NCBI RefSeq assembly: GCF_016086655.4 | Contig: NC_052138.2 | Location: 34,235,403-34,299,402 of the forward strand | Length of the DNA: 64,000 nucleotides | From: Lepeophtheirus salmonis | Taxonomy: Eukaryota; Arthropoda; Copepoda; Siphonostomatoida; Caligidae | Direction of reading: 5' to 3' | In this document: in pieces, positions 1 to 11,760 of the stretch | Layout of the letters: the number at the start of each line of letters is the position of its first letter | Position numbering within the stretch: the first letter of the stretch is position 1 | Program-made: the position numbers and the translations under genes | The notes under the pieces: model-generated | What the model was told of the DNA's origin: nothing | Seen by the model: the letters and a program-made list of their open reading frames with translations, nothing else | Databases searched by the model: none

Positions 1-2942
1 AACAAAATGTGGTAATACACGATTTTGATTTAAATAAAGAATATTTAAAATGTATACACTATACATACCTGTATATTTCTATAACAACTAAAAAGAAAGT
101 TTATCATGATAAATTGTTCCAACTTTCTCATCTATCGAAGCTTTTATCGAAAAATCAAATTTAATATATTTTTAAAGTTATAAATAATGTTATGTACAAT
201 GTACTTGATTGATTAAATATAGCATATTTTTCCTTATATATACATCCTACTTTTTTTATCAAAATCTACACATAAAGACTATTATGTTTCGCATTTTTTT
301 TAGACCAACACATTTTTTAGTAAAAAAATCCATTGACGCGCCAGAAAGAAAGAATGTCCTACAATGAAACTAGATATACCTTATTCTATCGACCTCAACA
401 TAAACCTATTAAAAATAATTGCAAGTTTGCATGGTAACTTAGTTTGATAGCCCTTTTTAAATATACAGGGTCAATTAGATAAATACAGCAATTTTAAACC
501 GTATCCAAAACTTCATCTTGAGCAAACAGTAAGTATATTTTGTAATTGTGAGTGGATGTGTTTCAGAGTATATTAAATAAACAACCAGTTTAAAGATTTA
601 AAAAATAAGTAATAAAAAGATACAATAGTTAAATTAATTCAAGTAAGTTAATATTTTATTGCAATCAAGAACTACCTGTGAACTCTAAGAGCACATTTTA
701 TATACATACAATCGCTAGAAAGGATGACAAGGATGTTAGGAAAGTCCACAAGCCAAAGTGTGACGAAAAGAGATATAATTTACTTTACATACTTATATGG
801 AAAATCTCTCTGAGAAACATATTTTTCTGCACAACAGGGGATCCCGAGTTTTTTAAGGGTGGCAAAGGGGTGGCAGGAGTTCAAGGCTGGCAATTCAACC
901 TATGCTTTTTATTTTTTTCAAACACTTTAAGTACAAAAAGTGTGGCTGTTCAAAGAAAATCAGAGGATATTGAGGCTAACCAGGGCAAAATAATTTTAGG
1001 TCGTTATACCACTTGCCAGACCTCACAATACCCATTACCCAATTTACACCTCTGGGAAAAAATAAGGAAAAATATTGTTTTTATCATTTCTGAAACGTTT
1101 GTGTATGCATTTTTCACTATTGTGGCTGTACAAACTCAATATATGAACTTTGGATTCATAAAAAATATGAATATAAACATATAATTTTTTTTCATTTCCG
1201 GGAAATAGTATTTGAACGAGTTCCCGTTAGTAAATAATAAATATCTGCGAAATTTCAAATTAATTGTATATTTCAAAAAAAAATATAATCAAGCTATTCT
1301 TATCCATAAATTCTAAATTATCATTATTTTTTTTTAATTACTATCAGCAATAGTGTGCATTTTGCTTTTTAGAGCCCATGGGTTTGACTTTTTTGTATTC
1401 CGTAACTTATTCCGGCATCATTATAAAACAAACTTTTATAATAAGGGATGAACAAGCTAAGTTTTGGAGGCATAAATTATATTTGCACACGCCTATAGTC
1501 CATATAACTCCTTTTATACAAAAAATATTATACATCTGATATGTAATTCTTAATTAAGAAAGAATGAACTTATAGTTGTTGTGATGACATATACTGACTG
1601 GAGGATAAAGTATGAAATGTGCATAGTATTAATCGTGTGTTGGAAGGAAGGGAACCCTCAAATGTTCTCTATATATTATATAAAAAATATCGGTAATATT
1701 GAATTAATATTAATTGTGTTTATTTCTAAGTAAAAATGTTTATTCATATATTTGTACCAAATCTGTCAAATAAAGACTTTCTTAAGGCATAATACATACT
1801 CTTTTCACAGTAAGAAAATCATAGATATAATCATGACTACAATTACCAATTATGATATTAATTGAAAAAATCTACCAAAGAAAACAATTCCCAAGTTATT
1901 TACTGAAAGTCATCCTTGATTATCATTCGTCCTGAATGTCTTGCAGTCTCTCACTCTCTTTAGCCATGAGAAGTTGAGGAGCATTCACATTAACTTTATG
2001 TTATTATGAGAATTGAGACTCGAATGATTTTTTACATGGACAACCATTCAGATATTCTCTTTCACAATTAGTATTTTCAATTAATAAAATAATATCTTCT
2101 AGTTTAATCAAATTCAATTGAATATTAACGGGGTGGCATAATACTAATTGTATATTATAAAAACCATCATGAATCAATGAAGTAATAAATGATAAAATCT
2201 CTTTAATGCAATTATTTATCAATGTTATAAAGAAAAAATTAGTAATATTTATTTAAAATAAAACGATTGTACTCCAAAAAGTGAAAATTTTTCTGTTAGT
2301 ATATTTTTATTAGTATATACTATATACTGAATCCATCAATGTTATTACTGTTAGTTCAAAGTTTGATTGAAGTCTTTCAGATCGACATCAGGAATTTGTT
2401 TGTAGAATACAAATTATTTTTATTTAGATATCTACATTTTTGCTTATAAATGGTCATTTTGAATTAAGATTTTAGTTGTCGACTAAATTTGCAACCAAAG
2501 CCAATCGAAAGAACCCAACAATCTTTTCAGGGTAAATTCTAACATTTTATATACATAATTGGCCAATTTGATCCGATAGACGTTTTTGAAGTCGATAGTA
2601 GATATATATTTATCTGTTAGATTTACAGCATTTAGAAATAAAACATACACTCCGATTTTATTATTGGCAAAAATTGATATTATTGATGAAACTTACTGAT
2701 GTTACAAAAGATGGTAACATTAGAATCATATTAATAGTTACTATGAATAATACCTAGGACGAAAAAAGTCTTGAAAACATTTTCAATCGCTTTTATAACT
2801 TTAGTGAGTTAAATTAAAACTTCTAGTTATTAACTAAAAACATCGGTTCCCAGCTTTAATTTCATGTATTGAACATAAACAAAACAAACAAGATAATGCT
2901 GATAGAAGACAAGGAAGAAGCTTATATTTTATTGGGTTTTTA
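1..2942. other. AT-rich non-coding DNA upstream of the first exon
   Basis: No recognisable gene or conserved domain was found on either strand. The sequence is very AT-rich, with many homopolymer runs. A 168-codon open frame at 678-1184 starts from a non-ATG codon and resembles nothing I know. A possible mariner terminal repeat lies at 463-490. The last stretch (about 2900-2942) is pyrimidine-rich, ends in TTTTTAG and looks like a splice acceptor for the exon at 2943. Confidence 0.5.
463..490. repeat. Solo mariner-type terminal inverted repeat
   Basis: The stretch begins ATACAGGGTCAATTAG after a TA. The ACAGGGT opening is shared with the ends of the mariner-type elements at 37546 and 46870 in this window. 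No partner end was found nearby, so this is probably a solo or truncated element end. It is short, and chance similarity is possible. Confidence 0.3.
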
Positions 2943-3223
2943 GTTTGTGCCAACAAAACTATGTACTACATCATAAAGACCCTAAAGAAATGAGGAAATT
3001 GTTTGCCCATTGGGAACAACTTAAGGACAAGACTAGAAGTGATAAGGCAACAAAGCTGAAGCCAAAGGAAGCAAAGATGGCCTTTGATAAGAACCCGGCT
3101 ATTCAATTCACAAAGTACGCCAAGAAGGAGAGGGTTCTCCGATATACATTTGACAAGGTCGTTAAGAAGGATGGTGGAAATTTATTCAAGAAAAAGAGGT
3201 CCTTCATTTCACAAAGACAGTAA
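2943..3223 (+). CDS. Probable 3'-terminal exon of an unrecognised basic protein
   Basis: An open frame of about 92 codons ends at TAA (3221-3223). The product is strongly basic and lysine-rich. It has an alternating acidic/basic helix (DPKEMRKLFAHWEQLKDK) near the start and a KKKR cluster near the end, which suggests a nuclear or nucleolar protein; that is inference. There is no ATG at the front. The frame is preceded by a pyrimidine-rich tract ending TTTTTAG, so I read it as an exon entered by splicing at 2943. An AATAAA at 3271-3276 follows the stop by about 48 bases, as expected for a last exon. It is richer in G+C and in lysine/charged codons than its surroundings, unlike the random frames nearby. 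I did not recognise the family, and the upstream exons are not identified; they may lie before the window. A processed pseudogene or retrocopy fragment is the alternative. Confidence 0.45.
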
Positions 3224-3270
3224 AAATACCATTAGAAGCGTCGTCAGCGACTTCTAAATTATTAACACAA

Positions 3271-3276
3271 AATAAA
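3271..3276 (+). promoter_or_regulatory. Candidate polyadenylation signal
   Basis: An AATAAA hexamer lies about 48 bases after the stop codon of the exon at 2943-3223, followed by a TG-rich stretch (TCTGTTG, then CCCTGTGG). The position suits cleavage and polyadenylation of that transcript. AATAAA is common by chance in DNA this AT-rich. Confidence 0.35.
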
Positions 3277-4470
3277 AACTTCTGTTGAAAAGGCATTCCC
3301 TGTGGACCATGTCTACAATAAGTAACTTGACTGGTTGGTTTATTTTGTCAATTCATTATTTTTCTCATGTTGAAACCACAATCTCTAAAATTCTTAGAAA
3401 AGCCGGGTGTCTGACTTAAAAATGTTGCTAAAACTGTGCTGGAATGTTATTTTTTTGTACTAATTTGGAGATTTTTGTAATATTCTTATTCTGTTGAGGA
3501 AAAAATCTCGAAGTTTAAAAAATTAGACGATCTAAATAAAAGAAAATAATTTTGTAGCTTTTGAATATCCCATATTCAAATGCAAACATTGAATGATTAT
3601 AAATGTAGTTAATGATTGCCTATTTTCAGCTAACTTACTCATTATTCTCCGGATTCTTATTTTCCCTTCAATTAAGCTATAAAATTATGAAAAATAAGAG
3701 GTTGCAGTAAAATTTCCAGGCAACTTGAAGGAGGTGTCGAAGTAATGTATGCCAGAGGAATAACAATACAAAAAGGAAGAAAATTTACGATAAAAAAATC
3801 AGTGAGCCCACCTTCATGGAACACATCTATATACAAATATTTGAAAAATTTAGTTTTTGTTGTGTGTCAACATTTCAATAATATGGAACGACGTAGCTCA
3901 ATGGACAATACCCTTATTTTCTTGACCTCAATTATTTACGCCCGGTTTTCCTAGAGAAGGAATTATACTTCATGTATATGGACATTGAAGACGACCAATT
4001 AAAGGAAAATTTAACAAAAAAAACAACATTGAACAAAAGTCAAGGAAATAATCCATAATAGTTTATAATCTTGTTTGATGAAAGAGACTTGTTTTGTCTA
4101 TAATATGGCTTTTCAAATAGAATATATCAATTTATCCTTCATTTATTATAACAATAAATTTGGCTACTTTAAGTCCAATTTGAGGTTATTCCAAAGGGTT
4201 TATCAGAGTAGGTTATAAACGTAAATTGACAATAATTTGTCGATAAATATAAATTTATTTCACACCCAATGTTAAAAACATTATTCATTTTTGTGTGTGT
4301 GTGTTCACAGACCATCTTGTACTTTTATGAACAAGAAACTACACAATTTGTATATCAAGTCATTTTTATTGTATCATCTTGAGTACAAAACACTATATTA
4401 TATCATAATAAGTCTTTAGTATATACTGTACGAAATGAAATTAAAAAAACTCAGTGAACCATAGTTCTCC
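3277..4470. other. Non-coding, no recognised element
   Basis: AT-rich sequence with a short (GT)n run near 4290. The open frame at 3745-3954 is short, has no recognisable domain and shows no splice or polyadenylation context. I see nothing else. Confidence 0.45.
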
Positions 4471-5330
4471 CGAGTGGTACATTAAAATCTGAATACTTTG
4501 AAATTCAATAAGATATAATTTATTAACAGTAGAATTACAGCAAGATGAATACCAAATCTTTCAGATTTGGTTCATTACACCATATAATAGATGTGTGTCT
4601 GAGCTCTCTTATTTATTAATGGAGCCTCCCTTAGAGGCTATGATGGCTTTCAGGCGGAGGCAGATGGCCTGGCACCCGCTGCAGATGTAGTCCTCTGGCA
4701 TAGCGTCCCATTACTAGCTGGCAGTAGCTTTGAGAGCCTCTGCGTTTGTATGTTGTACACTGTAGGCCTTCCCCATGACATCCACCCAAAAGGTGTAGTC
4801 AAGGGGGTTGGCATCAAGACTGTAGGGTGACTAAACGTATCTAAAAGATTTTAAAAGAACTCAAAAAACTAATTCAAATGGGGTTCTTTTATTGCTGGTA
4901 TCAAAAGTGGCCTCTTCACCCTCACAAGGTTTCCACCCACTTTTTTTATAGCTCTGTGGACAGTATGGTGTGAAATCCCGATATCTCTTGCATGGGCCCT
5001 AATAAACTTGAGAGGATTACCCTGGGCTGTTTTCCTTAACTCCACCAGGTCCAGTTTGGCCTTTTTGACAGAACCAACTTTGTGGACTTACTGACAGCGT
5101 AGACGATGGTCCTGGAGACGCCCAACTGCTTGGAGTACGCGATTGGAAATTCGTCAATCACGTTCAAGTATCATTTTCTCGACTTGTACGTATGCTAGAA
5201 GGTTCAAATTTGTTGCATTTTCTAACTAATTATTTTAGCTTGAATATATCAAAATATGCATAAAGTTCAATCGCTCAACCTTCATTAATTATTAAATTAA
5301 TAAGTATTCAGATTTCAATGGACCATCGGG
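4471..5330 (-). mobile_element. Internally deleted mariner-lineage transposon, copy 1
   Basis: The left end (4471) starts CGAGTGGTACATTAAAATCT. The right end, read from 5330 on the minus strand, starts CCCGATGGTCCATTGAAATC, so the two ends form imperfect terminal inverted repeats. The minus strand keeps pieces of a transposase. A helix-turn-helix region lies near 4900-5080 (reading ARDIGISHHTVHRAIKKVGG), then sequence jumps directly to the C-terminal part, with NPLDY near 4790-4810 and WDAMPEDYICSGC near 4690-4720. The core carrying the first two catalytic aspartates is missing, and stops and frame changes break the rest. Length is about 860 bp against about 1.3 kb for a full element. It is non-autonomous; copies with the same ends lie at 14537-15290 and 9725-9815. 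Confidence 0.8.
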
Positions 5331-8296
5331 TTTATAAAAATAAATTCTTGTAATATTTAACTTTTATAATTGAATGAAAAAGATGTTAAGCATATAATTT
5401 AAGCTGTTCATGATTGATATTAAAATAATTACATTATTTTTTATATTAAGCATATTAATTTTGATAGTACCATTGAATGAAACTAGTTTCTTTAATTTTT
5501 CTAAATAATATATATAAATGGACAATATTTAAGCTCTTAATTAAAAGAAAAAATAGTTCACTTCTTATTTATCTGTTAATGTAAATAGTTTTTGAGGTAT
5601 TTTGTTTCTTCTTTTTTTTATGATATTTGCGAATATGGGGTGCAATCTTCTTTGAAACATTTATTTGAGAAAAGATTTATTTCAGCAAGTTTCTTTTAAG
5701 CGAAGTTAATTTTAGCAACATTTTCATATAGTAAACATTACTAGATGAATGATATCATTATTTAATGTAATCAATCACCAGGGAGTGTTTAAAATCAAAT
5801 GGAAAGTCTAGTAGGATCGAAAATTTACAAGACTTTTTTAGTGTGATGGCATTCAAACAACTGAATCCATGAGTCCAAGAGGATTAGGATCTTAAAAAGG
5901 ACGTGTATTCTCCGAATAGATGGATTTATCTTTACGATCGTTTCTAATGAATACAGAATCTGAGAAGTGAATCTTAGTATTTTCAGCATGCTTAGTGGCT
6001 TGCTGATAACACAAGCTATGTGTTGTGAAATATAGCTATTCACAGGCTCATAATAATTTTGTAAAACAGAATTGAATATAGGATCTTCGTTGAAGCTTTT
6101 GGAAATTTGTTACATGAAACATCCAACTTTGTCAAATTAAAATAAATGAATAAAAATCCTCTTGCTTACCTTAGCTAGATGTATATTTCTGTAAAATAAA
6201 TTTACAATAATATTATAATAATAAACTAATTCAAACCCAATAAACCAACAAATATTAAAAAATCTATAGGTCTATAAAAGAAGTTACACTACTCGGACAT
6301 TCTACGACACGTGTATACACTTTTGCGCACATTTATAACAGAGTCATCATCAATTTTGATAATTTTTTGGTCAGGGTGCCTACCCCAGAAAAAAAAAATG
6401 TATATAGGAAATTTTATAACTATATGAGCATGAGGGCCCGTTAGAGAGTCCCTCAATGTGTAGCCCTTTTCGAAGGAACTTTCAACTATAGTGGGACATA
6501 AGTACACTCAGAGTCAACCTATTTCAAAAATAGTTGCTCTAAAATATTATCAATAACAGTACTTTAATTTTATTGTTATTAAAAAGAGCATTTGTTCAAA
6601 TAATACCATGAAAATATTATTACAAAATGTTAAAAATGTGGCCCCAGCTAAGCCTCAAGTTCGATTTTTTTAAATCTTTTGTAAGCATTTTAAAAATTTT
6701 ATACTCATTGAGTATGCAAGAAATTAAAGTGGGATATCAATGGAATCATTTTCTTGTAAGTCTATAATTTGGAATATCATATATAGTAATAGTGAAATCC
6801 TTGTTTTTCTTGAAAAAAATATTTAATTCCATATTTTATCTTTCCTTTCTTACAAATAAATATTCATAACCATATCACATGTGTTTTTTTTATCAGTCAT
6901 CATACAACCTTCCCTCTTATTTTTAACAATTACAAAATAAAATATTTCGTTAATTTATAATTAAATGACGGTATTATAAGTTTAGCTCAATTTCTTCATA
7001 AGATATATGATAATACCGTGAAAGTATTGATTAGATTATTTTTCTATTTTCCTTTCATACTTATATTTAAATTAATTATATTACAGATAATCGTAAAAAT
7101 TACTGCCTTTGTATTATAACTTTTCAGGATAATGTTCTATATTTAAATTGTTTTTTCTAAGATCAACAGATCAATTTTAATTTGACATTAATATCAAAAT
7201 AAATATTACTCACTGCTATGTAACTTGTGAGTAATTCGGAGTCTTGGGGGAAATGAAGTTTTGGCTTTTTTATCCAGGCAGACTATGGAACTGAACAGAA
7301 ATTTTAGAAGAAAAGGTTAGCATTGCAACCACTGCTGAGCAACTTACAATTTTATGCATGTATGCCTGAAACTCAGAGTTTGTAAATAGATCAATGCAGC
7401 CGAGCTGATAATTGAATTGGTGGTTCATATGAATACATTCACTTACTCTGAGAGAATGACATCTTACCAGTTAGAATTGGACAGAACTTATCCCGAGACT
7501 GAAGTTTTTTTGGCTCATTTGAACTAAGTAAGTGAAGTATTTTTCCAAGAATTGCAGCCCATGAACTTGAAATCTAACTCCAGCAACTGCTGCAATACCT
7601 TAAACATTTTAGAAGCTCGTTTTAGCTGTTCTATTTTTTTTAATGTCCAGTCATCGTGTTATACTTATTTTTTATTCTCAAATCCCAAAAGTCGACACTC
7701 ACTTTTATTTTTCTCAACCATATGAGCTTTAAACTTTTTTACTTTATTTCAATATTCTTGAGACCTACATCCCCCTCTAGTGTGGGAGCCTCCAATCTTT
7801 TCTTAGAAATATGTCCCTTTTTGAGAACCGTAGAAAATCTATACTGCAATGCATCCGAGTACGGAGTGTGAATAACAGGTGAATAGTTTTGGGAAGTATA
7901 TTTGTATTACATACAATTATCCTTCCATTTTAGAATTTTTCAGTTGAATGCTTATAGATCAGCCTCCTCACCAAGTTTGGAGAAAAAAATGGGCAGTTGT
8001 GTTGGTCACGGATTAACTGTAAAAAATTGAAAATATTATCATTTGTTTTTCCAATGTGTACAAAAAATCCAGAATCTTTATCAAACTCAACAGTAAAGTC
8101 TTTTTTATATATAGTGTGTATAAATATAAATTATAAAAGAAAAAATTGCGTCTATATAAAAACATCTTTTAACATTCCAAATAGAAATTAATTTCCTTCT
8201 CAAGACATAAAAACCAAATAAAACCAAACTATCTGTGGTAATATTATTACATATCTATCGTTTGTAGTTTTTGATCCTATTTATCTTATTGATATT
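5331..8296. other. Non-coding, no recognised element
   Basis: AT-rich sequence without a supported gene on either strand. The open frames at 5825-6043, 6289-6507, 7656-7871 and 7997-8191 are short and featureless. A small inverted repeat (ACGGTATTAT arms at about 6967 and 7010, 33-36 bases apart) is the only structure I noticed. Confidence 0.45.
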
Positions 8297-8473
8297 GTGT
8301 TTATTGCAAAATTATTTATGTTTATAAAGATTATTTAGTTGGATCTTACTTGTAGTAGAATTAAGTCAAATAAAGTCATATTCTAGGTTACAACAATTCA
8401 TTTGACTTAATTATACTACAGTAAGATCCAACTAAAGAATCTTTATATACATCAATACTTTTGCAACAAACAC
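8297..8473. repeat. Long imperfect inverted repeat (hairpin)
   Basis: The left arm (8297-8371) and the right arm (8400-8473) are reverse complements over about 75 bases with fewer than ten differences, separated by a 28-base loop. The core TTTAGTTGGATCTTACT is shared by both arms. No open frame, TIR motif or target duplication was seen. A transcript would fold into a long near-perfect stem. It could be a fold-back MITE or a source of double-stranded small-RNA precursors; the sequence does not decide. Confidence 0.85.
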
Positions 8474-8639
8474 AATAATTCAAAAAACAATTTTTTTAAT
8501 TTGGTAAGCTGAAGAGTAAATTTTATTTTCTTAAGCTGTTGTCAAAATTATTCCACACCTAAATAGTGAACTTCCTTTCCTACTGCATTCAATTATATTC
8601 TAAACTTGATTGAAAATTCGTGTATTCATAAAAGACGGA

Positions 8640-8905
8640 GAGTAATCTTGAGGATTTGTTGCGAAATTATAATTGTAAGTCCTTGTTGGACTCAGAGAAG
8701 CCTTGAGAATTGACATCGGATTAATTCTTGCGAATGTATGTACTTATTTATTTCCTTCTCCCACTCCTCCCTCGTCACAGCCTATTATTTCTGATATAAT
8801 GAAACCCCGCGATAGGGAAACGGCTCTCCTTCAAAAAGAATTCAAATTGTCAGTGTTACCATATGGATTTTCAGTTTCTTCTTTTTTTTTTTTACATCCT
8901 TAAAA
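8640..8905 (+). repeat. Dispersed repeat family A
   Basis: Shares an ordered set of words with 36848-37080, 16905-16975, 16445-16560, 41190-41320 and (reversed) 62695-62920: TAAGTCCTTGTTGGACTC, then GACATCGGATTAAT, then TTATTTCCTTCTCC, then a block near TAATGAAAC, and finally GTGTTACCATAT. No coding content was recognised. Size and spread suggest a SINE-like or MITE family. Its true ends are not defined. Confidence 0.65.
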
Positions 8906-9724
8906 TTCTCCCGACTAGCATCACTAATCATCTTCGTATAAATTCATAACTAATATATTTGAATAGGAATTTATTCAAATCTTTTCATATGTACCATATT
9001 TAATTGATGAAATAAGAGTTTTTGGTTTTTAGTTGTCTCTCAAATCACATCCCTCACCGTTTTATTTAAATTGAATTTTAAATCCCTTCTCAAATTACTA
9101 AATGTCCATAAATTCACGTGAATCACTTAATTTCTATCTTATTTGTTTAGTAGCACAATATTCAACCGATGAAGTGTGAATTGGAGGGCACTAGAATTCG
9201 AACATTCGAATAGGCAATAAATTACCGATTACAAAAAGCAAGTTTAAAATTAGTTTTATGTCTTTATTGATATATTGATCAATATAGTTTTATTTATTGT
9301 ACATCTTGCTTTCAAAAATAGTTTGAAGCCTATTAATCTTAAAAAATGAAGCATATTATATATGTTTGCATGAAAAACAGTCATTATCTAAGGAATAGCT
9401 GTTGATCAGGAAAAGAGATCCAGAACGGCTGAGAGAATAAAATAGACACGTAGAAGAAATAATATATACAGTTATAAAAGTATATTACGGAAGAATAAAG
9501 ATGTCAAACTACCCTGACATAGACACTTAGGTGGGTTATTTATAATCAAAGTTATAAATGGACACTACTTATAAAAACAAGCACAAACTGTATTAAATAA
9601 TAACGTTAAAAGATAAAAGGAAGGAGATTCATCGGACCTAAGAACTGAAATACATAACAATAGGAATGTATTCATATTAATGGCGTTTTGCAGGTTTTTT
9701 TTTATATTATAGCCAATTCTTTAT

Positions 9725-9815
9725 ACTTTAATATAACGAAATATGAATTAATTTATATCGCTCAACCTTGTTTAATTATTGAATAAGTAAGTTTTCATAT
9801 TTCAATGGATGGCAA
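9725..9815. mobile_element. Right-end fragment of the 4471-5330 transposon family
   Basis: The sequence follows the right-hand end of the element at 4471-5330: TATCGCTCAACCTTG, an ATTATT/AAGTAAG stretch, then ATTTCAATGGAT. The other end and all coding sequence are absent, so this is a truncated remnant. Confidence 0.55.
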
Positions 9816-10332
9816 GGTAATTACAAAGGATGAGGAATAAGTCCGGGAAGATATGTTTTAGCATATAAATTCAATATATATATATATATTAATTTACATA
9901 AACTTTTGTGAAAATGATGGAATTGTAAAATAAATTAATTTAGAAAAGGTTTTTTTTTCGAAATAGCCACTCTTGCTCGCATTATATGGCGGAGACAAAA
10001 CAAGCAAATGTATTTACCTTAGAAGCCATCCCCAACGCCCAAAATAACGATTTTTAAAGAAGACCATTGGTTGCATTCCTTAGTGGCACCACATTGTTAC
10101 CAGGTGCCAGAAGCTGCGCAGGGCGGTATCTTGTCATACGCAAGAAGATGTACAAGAAGTCTACAAGCCGGTGGTGCACGTCAAGATCCTTTTTTGCCTT
10201 CAGGAAACATATGGCAATGCCCCTATGTCCCTTATATCTTTAGCCAAGATGGGGCACTCTCTCACACTTTAAAAAGTATGGAAAACGGACTTTTGGGAAA
10301 CAAATATACCCCCCCCCTTACCCACCCACCAT

Positions 10333-10559
10333 AAGTATTGTGCCTATCCTTATTTAAGACTGAAGACTTCTGTCCAGCATAATAGTCCAAAAACTGATAA
10401 AGTTTGATCCTTGATTAAGTCACGTAACTTTATTTTTTTAAATCAGTTCTATTTCTGAATGTCCGAAGGACTGAAGTTCTTAAGGAACGGTCCCAAGGAC
10501 TGATGGGACGGGTCCTAAGACTGGACTGGACCGAATTAATAAGGAATTACACAACACTA
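10333..10559. mobile_element. hAT-type MITE with 8-bp target duplications
   Basis: A 227-bp element with left end AAGTATTGTGCC and right end ACAACACTA. The ends are imperfect inverted versions of a TAGTGTTGT motif seen in related copies at 49.2-51.4 and 53.6 kb. It is flanked by CCCACCAT (10325-10332) and CCCGCCAT (10560-10567), an 8-bp duplication with one mismatch, which is the hallmark size of hAT elements. Internally it has GGTCC/GGACT-rich segments near both ends and no coding capacity. Confidence 0.7.
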
Positions 10560-11519
10560 CCCGCCATAGACACTTTGAAGTGTGGGCCAATATCTCTGAA
10601 AAAACTGTCTGTACAGCCTCTACCCAAATACTTCTTCGTCTCCGTATTGTAATCTGACAAAGGGTGGATATTTTGAACAAAAGTTTTTTTAATTTATATT
10701 ACAATTTGATTCTTTTCAAAAAAGATTATACTAATTAATAAATTCATGCTCAATTTATAAACATATATTCACAAACTTATTCCTTATAATTATTCCACTT
10801 ATAATTTATTTTTTCAAATATTTTTTTGATTGAAAATTATGTTCACTATTTACATACTTTTGATTTCATTGAATCGTTGAAAAATATGCTCATACTAATC
10901 AAGCATTAAAGAACATAATGGTTAATTAATTATTTTTTTTATTGCTGCATTTCCTTTTAAAACAATTGTTATTGTTGTTTTTTTAGCTGGGTTTTTTTTT
11001 TCAATAAGATAATACTTGGAATTTGAACGTTCCTAAGTACTGCAAAGTTACTAATTTGTAAAAACTATTGCAAAAGGGTTTTAATGAAATATAGTGGTGT
11101 TTATTTTTTAATTAAAGTATATTTTTTTGTTGGCTTCTAAGTTGTTTGTTATGTGTGCTTTTAAATTCAATTAATATCTATTCAATTTGTTTTCAATGTG
11201 TGCATGGTTTCAAGTCATAAATAAAAAAAATACTATTTTTATGGCAAGATTGGCACATTCTCATTATCGTATTAAGTATATAGTCTTGTACATACAACAA
11301 TAGAATACAATTATACAAAATTCGATTGCGTTAGAGACTAATTCTCTTATATCCTTCCCTTGTTCAATAGCTGAATTCAATTGATACATTGCCACATACA
11401 AAATCATTTATTAAGTTTTTACAGAATACAGGATGATGATTTTAAATTAGGAAAATTTAAGGAGAATATTATAGTACAATTTATTTCTCAAAACAGAAAT
11501 TCACAGCTCTTTTGCTTTT

Positions 11520-11760
11520 ACATTACGGCCTCTATAGAGAAGTCAATCTCTCAAACTACCACCTCCAGCTTCAACCACACCCTCCAACCTAGCCCTGAAC
11601 CTAGCAAAGGCCTTGATGAGGAACTCCTAGTCCACTGTCTCGAGAATATAAGCCCGTAAGGTGTCAATGGTGTTATGTGCGGATTTATTTAGACTCTCTC
11701 TAAATTGTCCAAGGGATTCGATTCAGATTAACCAAAGTTTGACTAAGTGGAGAGGTAAAT
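11520..11760 (-). pseudogene. Mariner-lineage transposase C-terminal fragment
   Basis: Read on the minus strand, the segment encodes DTLRAYILETV and then AFARFRARLEGVVEAGGG, the pattern found at the C-terminus of the mariner-lineage transposases in this window (compare 4620-4720 and 58900-59030). No helix-turn-helix, catalytic region or terminal repeats accompany it. A plus-strand open frame of 92 codons over the same bases is a shadow of this fragment. Confidence 0.6.

Noticed and set aside
3745..3954. 69-codon frame with a preceding purine-rich AAGGAGG
   Set aside because: The Shine-Dalgarno-like motif is irrelevant in this eukaryotic context, and the frame has no domain or splice context.
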